Assembly (NCBI GenBank): GCA_026120185.1
Contig: JANUWF010001188.1
Span: 124,001 to 188,000 of the forward strand
Direction of reading: 5' to 3'
DNA from: Voacanga thouarsii
Lineage: Eukaryota; Streptophyta; Magnoliopsida; Gentianales; Apocynaceae
DNA: 64,000 nucleotides
The notes beneath the pieces were generated by a model, which was given only the letters and a program-made list of their open reading frames with translations, did not search any database and was not told the origin of the DNA. The translations under genes and the position numbers were made by a program. Shown here piece by piece: positions 23,304 through 34,057 of the stretch. Each line of letters begins with the position of its first letter. Position 1 is the stretch's first letter.

Positions 23304-24272
23304 TCCGTATCTTGCTAAACCCCTACAAGGAGTTACAGATATGGTTAGTGGCTCTAGAATAAACAATCCAAGTAGATGATGATCCAACAATCAAAATAAA
23401 CTCTAAATAAAGAACAATACTTGAGGAAGACTTGGCCAAGAAGTTTGGATATTTTTTTTTAAAATGCCCCTTCTTATTACATTTGAAACACTTGTCTTTA
23501 GGCTTGGTGTTGGGCTTGGATAGACCAAGCTTTGATCCTTTAAGCTAGGTCCCTGTATTGTTCTCGACCTTTTTCTTCTTGAACTTATTTAGTTGGGCCT
23601 TATTTTAGAAGATGAACCAATACGAGTAACCAAAACCTTTTGACACAAGTTTCATGATTTTCTCAATAGCCTAGAGTTCTTTCATCAACTTAATCAAAGA
23701 TATACTCAACTTGTTCATATTATAGTTTAACTTCAACTGAGAGTATGAATTTGGCAAAGTCTCACGAACCATGTCAATTTGGCTTTCAGGATTAATCATT
23801 GCCCCTAGGACCTTGGCCTCTTCGAAATGAGCAATCATCTTAAGCATGTAGTCGTGAATCGATGCCCCCTCTGCCATCCTAGTATTCATGATTGTTCAAA
23901 GATCTTCCTACCTTGTGAGCTGGCTCTTGTCAGCAAACATAGTGCACAATGATATATTAATATCATATACAGTAAGTATGTTCTCATACTTAGACTAAAG
24001 AATATTGGAAATGGAAGTCAACATATAGCATCTAGCAATTTCATCGGCTTTCTTTCGTGCCTTCGTAGACTCCCAATCCTAGTCCATGGAATCTTCTCTA
24101 ATTTCAGGATAGGGATCAGTCAGAACATACTTGAACTCCTCTACAGTGAGTACTATGATGAGATTCCTTTTCCAGTACATGTAATTTGGCCTAATAAGTT
24201 TATTCTTCTTGAGAATAATGGATAAAGGACTAAAACCAGACTTTTCTTTTGATTAGAAAAAAAACTTCATTA
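23304..24272 (-). pseudogene. Copia-1 gag, zinc knuckle and protease start
   Basis: The minus strand reads a copia gag (UBN2 family) from about 24,270 down, with 'NLIIVLTVEEFKYVL' near 24,130. The open piece 23,671-23,889 has 'MNTRMAEGASIHDYMLKMI' and 'LPNSYSQLKLNYNM'. The zinc knuckle C-x2-C-x4-H follows ('CFKCNKKGHFKK', about 23,462-23,500). The protease start 'STWIVYSRATNHICNSL' (about 23,335-23,390) corresponds to the usual 'DSGATNHIC', so the catalytic Asp and the Gly are lost (Y-S-R in place of D-S-G). The hAT-type element begins about 10 codons further on. Several stops are present. Confidence 0.8.
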
Positions 24273-26006
24273 AGAAAATTGTTTATTTTGAAAAAAATAT
24301 ATATTTAAACATCATATTATACCTATGATGTGGTTAACCTATTAAAACTATTATTAGATATATGAAAAATTTTGACTCTTAGTAAAATTGATAGAGCTTC
24401 GTAGGAATATCAACAATTTTCTAAGTTAAGTGTATAACCATCACTAATTAAACTTCTATAATAGTTAATGATCTAGAGTTAGTTCTATTGATAGGATGGC
24501 CACTACTCATATTACCTACAGATAATCTAATGTTAATACCTCTAATGTAAGTTGGCCGATACCAATATATATCCATGGCTTTAATTATAATTCCTCTATT
24601 AGTTCTAAATTTTTATAAAAATCTATCTTATAGGGGGTCAAACTCAGAATGACACGAGGATAACTACAATATCTAATAGGAATACATGATGGAAGCTGTG
24701 TGGCCATTAGAACCCCTTCCCCACTTAATCTTTTGAGCAAAATAGGCTTTTGAGAAAAATGTTCTCTTTAAAATATTTGATTTTTATTGACTTTAGGCAA
24801 AATCTAAAAATTCAACTATTATTCTCTATGTCAAAAATAATACTCTTTAAGGGAATAAACCATGAATTTTTATTTTTATTACTTAAGTTAAAATCATTTT
24901 CTAGCAACTAAATTTAAAATACATAAATTTAAAAATATTCTCCATGTTAAGGATAATACCCTTTAGAAGAATAAACCATGAATTTTATTTTAAATTCCCA
25001 AGTTCTCTTTTAAAATGTTTTTCGTCATTGTTTTATCTAGAGAAAAAATAATTTCTTAAAAACTTATGCATTTGATCACAAAATTAAATAAATAGCCATG
25101 CTTCCAAAAATAAACGTTTTACATCCTATTTCTATCCTTTAATTATTATGTGACCAAATAATGGATTAAATATCATAACAATAAAATTAAAACGATCTTG
25201 TTTATCCTAAGGAGGTTCCTCATTTACTAACTATTTTCATGCAAAATTATATATTATAATAAATACACCATTGCAAAAAAAAATAACCTTATATGCAAAA
25301 AAAAAAAAAAAAAACCTTATATGATATAGGACCCCAAACAAAAAATAAATTGCAAGGAAATACAAGAAAACTAATGTTTTCCAAGATGCCTAAACTAGAA
25401 ACCTAATGCCCAACCCGAACCGTATTCCAAATCTGAAAACCCATTCTTTCTTTGGATAGAGCCGATCCATGGCTTGAGCAAGCCATGGACCAGCTTACTC
25501 TCCTAAAAACACAATCTGGTCGCCCGCTTGCTTTCAATCCTGGGCTAGCTTGCATTTTTCCTCTCACAAAGCCGGTGGCCAGCTTAGTGCAAGCTGGCCG
25601 CGGCTAGCTTCCTGAACGGATGGTCGGCTTATTCCCTAGAGTGTTGCTTTTCATCCGTTTCTCCTCTGTTTTTCATCCATTTAGTTTCCTTCATCTTTTC
25701 TATGGTATTTTAGTGTTGATTAGGCACCAGTGTTGTTTCAAGATTCGAGTAGATTAATTTAAATAAATACCAATCTCCTATGCCTTTTAAAACGAGGCAA
25801 ACCCAAATTTTATAGGAAAGCAATTAATAATAAATTACGGGTGTCTATGCCTCCACACACGAGGAGTACACAACATCTACCCATACCAAAAATTATGAGG
25901 GATCCATACAATCACAAAGCTTGAATTTGTATTAGTAAAGGAACCATATTTTTGGTTATTAACCTAAAGCATGCTCCTAGATTATAACCATGGCTTTGAT
26001 ACTATT
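24273..26006 (-). mobile_element. Copia-1 untranslated leader with PBS relic
   Basis: No gene is seen in 1.7 kb. Just inside the LTR the plus strand reads ggctttgatacta (25,992-26,004), a mutated complement of the tRNA-iMet PBS. A segment with 'ggaataaaccatgaattt' occurs twice (about 24,790-24,880 and 24,930-24,990), pointing to a local duplication. A 10-bp perfect inverted repeat with a 2-bp loop lies at 25,467-25,488. A poly-A run lies at 25,296-25,313. Confidence 0.6.
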
Positions 26007-27787
26007 TGAAGGATTGTGAGAAAATAAAAACACACAATGAAAGTTTGCAACTTAAAATTTTTTTGAGCCAAAGTCTTAAGAATACATACTTTTAGGTCAC
26101 TTAGATTGAATAACTATTGTTAGATCCGAATTCGACGAAACTTCTTGAGTTCGAACAGCTACTTGTTCTTTGGGAATTCCAGCAAGTCGATGACTCACTC
26201 GCATTAAATACACACCAAATTTGCTAACTCTTGACCTTCTACAGTATTCCAAAACCTCTTATAGATTACTACCGATGAAAGTAGAATATGGGATGAATTA
26301 ATGGAAGAATATTGGGAGAGCTAAACTAAGGAAAAGAAAGAGAGAAGAACAATAGTGTTTTTCTTCACAGAAACCAACTATCCACTTTTCCTTTTTCTAC
26401 GTGATATGTTCCCCTCATAGTAGCATTCACAAGCTAGGCCAATTCCAAAACAAAACAATTGCCTCTTCTTCTTTTATTTCATTTTTCCTTTTTCCTGTTT
26501 AAGAGTGGCGGCTACTTAGGTTTCCAAAACCTTTTAGTCATTCCTCCCAAAATCTAGTGGGCCAAGGTTTTTCCTAATTAGTCCAATACTAATTAAATAG
26601 CCCCATATTAATTAATTGATCCACTAGGAAGTAATATAAAATTATGCAAGACAATTAATTAATAAATTAATTAAATTAAATTAGCCCAATAAATTATTCT
26701 AACCCAAATAAATAAATAATTGGACTCTTAAAATAATTCTTCTAAAATTAATTTCACCAAATAAACCAATATAGTAAATAAATTTACTTAAGGTAACTTT
26801 AGTTACTTTGAGGACCAAAAGACATTTTATTCTTGATTACTAAAATGACTAAAATATCCTCTCTAAGAAATAACTATACTTTATCATTTTAAAATTTTCA
26901 TTTCTTACCATATGAAAATATTAACCTCAAGAATAATATTATAAATGCAGTGCCTTCAACCTACAAGTATAATGACGAAAGTATTCATCTATGCAACACC
27001 CATCATTGACATAAAAAAATTATACTAATACATTTCTCAATGAGATCTACAATCCTTTAATAACAAGTCCTATAATCTATGATTTCTAATATGTGCTCAC
27101 TTATCTCAGAGAGTTACCAAAAGCATACATACTTAGTTATATTTCACAGGACCTTAGATTATTTAGATTATCGCGCGGATAATCACAAGGGAGTGATGTC
27201 TTCACAAAGTGAAGTATAAAAACTCTATTATATATGTCTGTCATAATTAACTAAAGTCATACACCTAATGTATAAGGTTATTGGCCTTGCAATACGAGTC
27301 ACCCATCATACATCAAAATGTATAAGTCCAACTTCATTAGACTACCAACTTATACTCAAGTCTTAGGGAACTCGTCTATGCAATAGTAGTGATAGATTAA
27401 TCTTTATTTATTATAGTAATTTATTAAAGATTACTATTGCGTAGTCTAGTTTTATGTATTCCAAAAATACTCTTACACTATTGGTATGAGTGGATTACAT
27501 ATTGGTTAAAGCTAAACTATTTCCCTTTTAAAAACCATAGTGTAATGATTTAAACATTGATAGTGTGGCCAACTTCATCAATCGATCAAGAACATTTTTC
27601 AATTATGTGTTCTAAGCCCAAAATCTACATCTTACTATGAAAACACAACTTAATTATGTAAATTATTTACTAACACACTTAAACTTTTAACATAAAAATA
27701 TATGCAAATAAATAACCATTTGAATGAAAATATTCAGATTTCTAAAATACATAAATACATAGTCAGTTTTAGACATACAGTCCAACA
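26007..27787 (-). mobile_element. Copia-1 5' LTR
   Basis: About 1.78 kb, starting TGAAGGATTG and ending TCCAACA on the plus strand. It is related to 160-1,899 along much of its length and to fragments at 51,011-51,793. The first base outside the element is 27,788, and the duplicated target would be ATAAC. The partner TSD lies beyond the left edge of the window. Confidence 0.75.
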
Positions 27788-28297
27788 ATAACAACTCATG
27801 AAAATATTATTTCTACACGTTTTACACGGGCAGCAAATTTCTGAATCAGGTGGCTTGTTTGCATAAGCAAAATATAAAATCTTTTATTGCCGGATATGTA
27901 TCCAATTGTCCCTCTTTTTGATAAGTCCACCCAACTTTTGTCTATATATGAATTTCCATTTGTCATCTGAATGTTGTAACACAATATTATTAATATTAAT
28001 AATTAGTAATTAATTTATAATAATATATAAATTAACAAATAACATACATTAAATTTGTATTTGAATTCTATTTTTAATTTATTTCAAATTGTTTTATTCA
28101 GTTTCAAAAAATAGAAATATGTAATATTTATTAATAATACCAAGTCTTTTTTGGCCTTTTCAATTTATGGGGAGAACAAGTGGAAGAAAATTATCTAATG
28201 TAGTAGATTTTGTTGTTGGGGTGTTATGAGAACAAGTAGATTTTTAAACATTCTTATCTTATGGTTTTTTAATTACCAGTATAGGCAGTATTTTTCA
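27788..28297. other. AT-rich sequence, no gene seen
   Basis: Flank of Copia-1. It has many short TTAATATTA-type repeats and no frame with a recognisable product. It could be host intergenic DNA. Confidence 0.4.
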
Positions 28298-28640
28298 ACT
28301 TTCTGCCTACATCACGCTGACCATTCATAAGATAAAAAAAATAAAAAAAAACCGACAGTACAAAGTTCACTTTCTAAGGTCCTATTATATTTTATCTCCA
28401 GTTGGCAGAACAACCTAGAGCTAATATATTTTGACCCCATCTTTCATTTCCACCCCCACCCCCCCCCCCCCCGACCCTTTAAGAGATAAGAAAATGTGGG
28501 CCTAAAAAATGTTAAATTTGTGTATTTCATACCCAGTTGGCAAAACAACCTAGGGCTTATATTTTTTGACCCCATCTTTCTTTCTTTTTTTTTTCCCCCT
28601 CATGGACCCTTTAAGAGATAAGAAAATATGGTCCTAAAAG
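28298..28640. mobile_element. MITE-like repeat, copy 1 with inner duplication
   Basis: It begins actttctgcctacatcac, matching the left end of the copy at 28,835. It then carries 'agttggcagaacaacctaga' and 'ccctttaagagataagaaaa', and repeats that second half once more (28,532-28,635). A C-run (about 28,453-28,472) and a T-run lie inside. I see no right-hand inverted repeat, so this copy is damaged. Confidence 0.55.
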
Positions 28641-28834
28641 TGAAATATATGGAAAAGAAAGCAGAATTTTTTGACATATTGTGCATTTTGACACATTGAG
28701 AAATCCGAATGAGGATACCTTTAGCAGATTTTTCTGACTTACAATAATAAGTTATTATTTCTGGATTTCAATTTTTAGAATTACTTCGTAATCTCCTCCT
28801 TTGTACTCTTGCTCACATCATGGAGACATTTTCT

Positions 28835-29059
28835 ACTTTATGCCTACATCAGCCTGACCATTCATACGATAAGAAAGACAGACAGTACAAAGTTCACTTG
28901 CTAAGGTCCTATATCATCCCAGTTGGCAGAACAACCTAGAGCTCTTTTTTTTTTTTTTTTTTTGTGCTCATTGACCCTTTAAGAGATAAGAAAATATGGT
29001 CCTGAAAATTGTTAAATATGTTTACTATATAATGGTTAGACTGATGTAGGCATAAAGTT
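28835..29059. mobile_element. MITE with 26-bp inverted repeats
   Basis: The left end actttatgcctacatcag (28,835-28,860 in full) and the right end (29,033-29,058) are inverted copies with 24 of 26 positions equal by eye. The inside, about 170 bp, matches the damaged copy at 28,298-28,640. There is no clear TSD. It has no coding capacity. Confidence 0.7.
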
Positions 29060-29875
29060 ACTAGTCCACCCACGAGTTGTATTCTATACAGGTCAGCTTG
29101 CCAAGTTTTTGCTATATTATAGTGAAATAAGTTCACAAAGGTAAGAGAATGCTGGAACATAGATTTAATAAATAGAAACCAGAGAAAATTTTATTGGGAT
29201 CAAGAATTTAAGTATTATTGATACAGTTCCATCAGAGACTCTTAAAGATGGACAAAAGATTTCAAGAAACAAGTTCAGGTATAAGTTTACAAATCAGTTT
29301 CCTTCAGATCTATCATCTTAGACAATGTCTAGTTGATTTTAGTTCAAGGAAGAAATTGCTGGACCATGTAGAACCCTAAGCAAAAGATTTTTTAAAAAAA
29401 GGGGTATAGAACAAAGCAAAAGATTAAAAAAAAAAAAAAAAAGAGTACAGAACAAAACTCAGCAGCAAATGATTTCCACTTGCGTATCCAAATGAGATCT
29501 TAGAAGTTTTCACCTCAGCAGCAAGACTTCTTAATCTGTCACATGAAGAAGTACCATTAGACACTTGCATGCATTTAAACAATCCAAAAATTACAAAATA
29601 CCATAACCAGCATATATTTGTCTCCAAAATCTGTTTTAAGTGAACAAATACAAGAATTTGCTAAATGAAATTCAAACGTCCCTCTTCTATGCCAATGACT
29701 TTCAGTATCCCAAAAAAAATTAAAAAAAAATCTAAAACCAACGGATTCAATATATCTCTACAAGCGCAGTTGTATACAACCAAGCACATTCATCAGTAAA
29801 TGAAATGTGGCTAACTGTTCAAAAAAAAAAAAAAACGCATAGAGGCTAGGAGATGAGATAGATAAGCCATATTCA
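29060..29875. other. No gene recognised
   Basis: AT-rich sequence with A-runs at about 29,429-29,442, 29,721-29,730 and 29,820-29,835. The minus-strand open frames at 28,936-29,160 and 29,424-29,627 have no recognisable similarity. This may be the old downstream flank of the PPR gene. Confidence 0.4.
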
Positions 29876-30560
29876 TGAAAAGAAAAACAGTAAATAACTA
29901 AGCATAGAAACTACAGGTTTTTCCTTAGATTTACTTTCCTGAAGATTTTTTTTTTTTTTTTTTAAGCAATCAATTGCGTTAGCTACACTTCCATTACTCA
30001 CCAAGAATGCAATCATGGAGGACCATGAAACAGTATCTTTGCCTTCAAGGAGATTGAAGGCTTCATAAAATTCCTCCAAACTACCACACTTGCAGTACAA
30101 TGTGAAAAGAGAACGACCGACAGACACATCAAACACCAGACCACATTCTCACAGAATACATCATAGAACACCTTCAAAGCATTCCTGAACTATGACTACT
30201 AGAAAACAAATCTATCATTCCAGTCCTCACATAACCATTCGAAAAGAAACCATTTTTCATCACAAGCCCATAAACCTACTCTCCCCACAGTAGACACTTC
30301 AAAGCTCCACAAGCAAAAGAACAACTCCATAAGTATATTGATTACTATCCAAACCATACAATGCATCCTACAAAAGAATCTCTAGGAGTCCTCAAAAGAA
30401 AATTCTTATTACAACTCGAAATCATGAAATTCCAAGGAACAATATTTGGCTCTGGAATGTTTTCAAATAAGTTAAATGCATAATCAATACTACCGCCTTT
30501 AATGTACAAATTGAGCAGAGTATTAGCTGCAAAAGTAATAAAGTTAAACCCGTTAGTTCT
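29876..30560 (-). pseudogene. PPR (pentatricopeptide repeat) gene remnant
   Basis: Read on the minus strand from 30,560 down, in shifting frames, the text is that of a plant PPR protein. Pieces are 'NTLLNLYIKGGSIDYAFNLF' and 'IPEPNIV' (about 30,420-30,520), 'VYGLVMKNGFFSNGYVRTGM' (about 30,195-30,265), 'LFTLYCKCGSLEEFYEAFNL' (about 30,048-30,110) and 'GKDTVSWSSMIAFLV' (about 30,000-30,045). Spacing and wording (LYxKCGS, VSWSSMI) fit the PLS subfamily, which works in organelle RNA processing. At least three frame changes, several stops and a poly-A/T run (about 29,948-29,963) show it is dead. Only about 5-6 repeat units remain of the usual 10 or more. Confidence 0.75.
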
Positions 30561-31137
30561 TAGTAAATGGCAGCGTATACTTTTAGTTTCTCAGATGGTA
30601 GAATTTCTTGATTTTGGCGGGTTCTTGAGTATGTCAAATGGGTTGAATGTAACGAAAAAAAAAAAAGAAAAAGAACTGAAGAATCAATAAATTAATAAAG
30701 ATAAAAGAATTAAAAATGAGTAGAAATTGATGCAGTCCTACAAGCTTTTTCAATGGATTTCAAGAAGTAGTATATGAATGGAAGGAGGAAGAAGAACATG
30801 CCTATTACTCGAGGATTGCAGTAGCTCATCACAACGTTTATTAGAGTATTTTAGGATTGTATATTGCGTAATTGTCGGGCTTGGAGGGAATAGATGTTTT
30901 GGGAGAGGGAAATGATGAAGAGCTAAGAAGGTAGAGAAGAGTTTGAAAGGAAAATTGGAAAAGTTAACTTGCTCGAATCGTTATCCCTGCGACAGGGGCT
31001 ACTAGTAGTGAGCACCAACAACCACGCCTGAGCCAAGAAGAAACCCCAGCATGGAGATAGCACTCGGATTTTCATTGCCTAGAGCTTGAAATGCCGATTT
31101 GGTGTTGAACCACAGTTAGGACACGGATATAGAAATG
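30561..31137. other. No gene recognised, flank of PPR remnant
   Basis: It lies upstream of the PPR remnant on the minus strand. The plus-strand frame 30,502-30,690 is a shadow of the remnant plus A-rich sequence. No domain, RNA gene or clear promoter is seen. Confidence 0.4.
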
Positions 31138-31248
31138 CTATTTTTGGGGAAAATTCTAGGATGGACCAATGACCACTGCATTGATGAGTCTCATCAATGC
31201 AGTTGGTCCACGGATCGACGGTCCATGTAAGAATTCTTCTATTTTTGG
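31138..31248. mobile_element. 91-bp fold-back MITE with 10-bp target duplication
   Basis: The direct repeat ctatttttgg is at 31,138-31,147 and 31,239-31,248. The 91 bp between (31,148-31,238) start GGAAAATTCTAGGATGGACC and end with an imperfect inverted copy (AAGAATTCTTACATGGACC on the minus strand). In the middle is a perfect 14-bp inverted repeat with a single-base loop (31,175-31,203). TSD length and TIRs suggest a Mutator-like MITE. Confidence 0.75.
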
Positions 31249-31873
31249 AGTTTCATTTTCTTTCTTTTGAATAATGTTTATTTTTTTAATGTTTTTTTAA
31301 GTTGCTGCAACGTGGGGGTCTTTGTTCCCACCAACTTTTCCTATTTTTCCCCCAAAACAATTATTTTAATTTTTTAATTTTCTTCAGATTTTTTTAACAT
31401 TTCACAATTGTTTTCTTCAAAAAAAATCATAATTTGTGAGTGAAAAAAAAACCCCCTTTCCTTTAAAAAAAAAGTAAATTTAACAGGATAAAGTAAAAAA
31501 TTAACATTATATATATAATTTAATTTGAAAAACACGATTGCAACTAAATTGGTCTCCATAAAAGATAAAATGTTTTATCGAAAATAATGGAATTACTTCA
31601 AATCAACATTTTTTATTGGAAATATAAGTTTTTACTACAAAAGATATGATTGTGACCAAATTAGTTGTAGTAAAAGATGAAATATTACATCGAAAATGAT
31701 TGACTTACTTCTAACAATTTATTTTCATTGAAAATGATAAATTTTCGTTGCGAAACTAACACATACTTAATCATTTACAGTAAAATTATTTTCATTGGAA
31801 ATAATAATTTATTAACTACTAAATCTATCCCTCGCAAATGAAATGGTAGTGGAAACCATCTTTTCTTGTATTG
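31249..31873. mobile_element. Probable end fragment of an older CACTA-like element
   Basis: From about 31,500 the sequence has degenerate repeats in the style of CACTA subterminal regions ('ttgcaactaaattggt', 'gtgaccaaattagttg', 'taaaagatgaaatattacat'). It ends in ttttcttgtattg, close to the CACTA terminus CTTGTAGTG, right where gypsy gag begins. The left part to about 31,490 is T- and A-rich with no feature. Confidence 0.4.
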
Positions 31874-31874
31874 A

Positions 31875-32148
31875 TAGATGCCATGGTGGCTATGGAAGCA
31901 AAGTTGGAGGCCCTAACAAAGAAGATAGAAAAGATGAATGTGAATCCTCAAACTTATGTCGTGCTGCAATTTTTGCGGAGGATATCACCCAAACCATGAA
32001 TGCCAAACTATGAGAGCTTTCAGTGATAAATCTTTAGAGCAAGTGGATTACTTAGGGAATACACGAAAAGGCAACAATTCATTTACGAATTCCCACAATT
32101 CCGGTTAGCAGAACCATCCGAACTTTTCATGGAGCAATCAAGGGCAAA
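31875..32148 (+). pseudogene. Gypsy gag fragment, left of CACTA insertion
   Basis: Plus-strand reading gives the C-terminal gag of an Athila/Tat-type gypsy element: 'MEAKLEALTKKIEKMNVNPQ' (about 31,890-31,950), then after a one-base shift a zinc knuckle-like 'CGGYHPNHECQ' (about 31,972-32,004) and 'NHPNFSWSNQGQ' (about 32,109-32,144). Its continuation is at 47,680. The CACTA element lies between, with TSD AAA. Confidence 0.75.
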
Positions 32149-32455
32149 CACTACAAAAAAATGGGGCAAATGTGACGAAGACAAATACGACGGTCAAAAA
32201 ACCGTCGCAGTAAAGTTACTTTATACGACAGTTTTGTAACCGTCGCAATAGATAGACCTAATACGATGGTCTAATGTCAACCATCATATTTGGTGACTAA
32301 ATATGACGGTTTATACAAACCGTCACAATAGAATAGGCTAAATATGACGGTTTATTGTAATCGTCGCAATATAATAGGCCAAATACGATGGTTTAATTTA
32401 ACCGTCGCAATAAAGTAGGTCAAATACGACGGTTTATTTTAACCGTCATTTTTAA
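32149..32455. repeat. Left subterminal repeats of the CACTA element
   Basis: About five pairs of 'tacgacggt' and 'aaccgtcgcaata'-type motifs in alternating orientation, spaced about 55-60 bp, for example near 32,190, 32,236, 32,300, 32,355 and 32,400. In En/Spm elements such arrays bind the TNPA-type protein during transposition. Confidence 0.8.
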
Positions 32456-33125
32456 TCTAGTTATAACAAAGCCTCTCAAAATTATTTTAAATTTTATCTG
32501 ATAATTTTCATATTTAGTCACAATACTATTGGTAATGATTACAATAAATTTAACGGTTGGATCGTTAATTTGATATATTTATATTTGTAAATACTAAGAT
32601 ATCTTTCTATTTTATAGATATTACTGTACAAAATGTGATAAAATAAAACGAATGACCTTCAAATTTGGTCACTAAACTTGTTTTAACTTTATAAATACAT
32701 GTATTTGTTAGATCATTGATTTTTGAAATACATTTTTGTTTACATCTTAAGTTTTGATATATTGAAATTAAAGAGCTTGAATTTCATTTTAATTATTATA
32801 ATTAGTTATTCTAAAATATATGTATATATATTGTTTATATATAATATAATATATCCTTATTAGTTAGTGAGTATTAGATTAATATATTATATCATATAAA
32901 TAATTTTTTTAATTACGAACATACATATCTGTGTGTACATATATACCTAGGTAGAGTATCCTAACTCTTGATTATTACATTTAATTATATATATAGACAA
33001 TCTATCTATATATTTCGTTACCATTTATGTTAAATTTAAATAATTAGTACATAATATACCTAGGTAGAGTATCCTATCTCTTGATTGTTACATTTTTTTT
33101 TCCTTTGTTGCTTTTGTTTGTTATA

Positions 33126-33126
33126 G

Positions 33127-33184
<58 letters not shown>
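33126..33184. repeat. (TA)n microsatellite
   Basis: About 58 bp of nearly pure alternating TA inside the CACTA element. Such tracts vary in length and can misassemble. Confidence 0.9.
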
Positions 33185-33188
<4 letters not shown>

Positions 33189-33214
33189 GGCTATCTACCC
33201 TTATAACCTATATA

Positions 33215-33268
33215 GTGCCCGCAATTGGCATAGCAAAAGTTCCTGAGTTCGATCCTCACCGGGGGGCT
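33215..33268 (+). other. tRNA-like or SINE-like fragment
   Basis: 'gagttcgatcctcacc' (33,245-33,260) matches the pol III B-box and T-arm pattern GTTCGANNC, and 'ttggcatagca' (33,224-33,234) resembles a D-arm A-box. They are only about 20 bp apart instead of the 30-40 bp of a real tRNA, and no acceptor stem pairs. It is best seen as a shortened tRNA or SINE head relic, not a tRNA gene. Confidence 0.3.
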
Positions 33269-33825
33269 TGGTTTTTATTTTTAATTCCCATATATTATTT
33301 GAAATTTTTTGTCATAATTCTCCAATAATATTTCAATTCCCACCAGAATCATTTTTATTATTTTTTAATTATTATTAATTATTTCCATATATTAACTTGT
33401 ATTTTCTATCATACTTGTCCAATAGTATTTGGATCCTTGCAAGGGTTTTTTTTTTTAGTATTTTTTAAATTAATTCACTAATTAAAATTTTCGACATTTA
33501 TAGCAATGGTTTCATGTTCTTGGATAGCAACTATTTTCGACATTTATAGCAATAGTTATGTACTATTGGATAATGATTTCATGTTCTTGGGTATTAACAA
33601 ATAGTATAAATTTTGTCTTTTCTTTCACGTGAAAATTCAAATCATCTAAGCATTATATGGTACCCACTGTGGGACCCACAAGACAATTTGTCTACTTTGT
33701 CCGAATTTGGCAATAGTAACCGCAGTTAAATTTGTCTATTAATTCCAACAATAGTAACCGCTTTCTTTGTCCGAATCTCATCTTCAATCATACTCTCTAT
33801 TTCCGCCTAGTAGCCATCCACTTTG

Positions 33826-34057
33826 TTCGAGAACGTTTCCTTCTCCCTCTCCCTCTTCTTCTTCTCCACCGACACCTTTCTTTGTACTATGCTTCTTCCT
33901 TTGTCTTCTTCTTCTTCCTTCCTTCTTTAACTCCCCACAGCAGCCCCCCGCCCCCTGCCACTACAGCCCCCTCCCCCACCCCGTCTCCCCCTCCCTACAG
34001 CCCCTTCCCCCTCCTGCTGGCCCATGCCCATGCCCCTCCCCCCCTCCCACAGCACCG
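33826..34057. other. C/T-rich tract left of the copia insertion
   Basis: The sequence is increasingly pyrimidine-rich and then C-rich, with runs such as ccccccg and ctcccccacccc. It joins 42,568-42,880 when the copia element is removed. The Pro/Ser-rich frames at 33,732-34,118 come only from this composition. Confidence 0.7.

Larger units (their letters stand above)
32456..33731. other. CACTA interior, AT-rich, no gene seen
   Basis: No coding frame is recognised. The segment 'acctaggtagagtatcct' occurs twice (about 32,945 and 33,058), a local direct duplication. Two segments with 'ttcgacatttatagcaat' lie near 33,489 and 33,537. The rest is unremarkable. Confidence 0.5.

Noticed and set aside
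24780..25010. Direct repeats as LTRs of a small TRIM element
   Set aside because: No TG...CA ends, PBS or TSD. It fits a simple local duplication in the Copia-1 leader better.
33215..33268. A functional tRNA gene
   Set aside because: No cloverleaf, the boxes are too close, and no acceptor-stem pairing.
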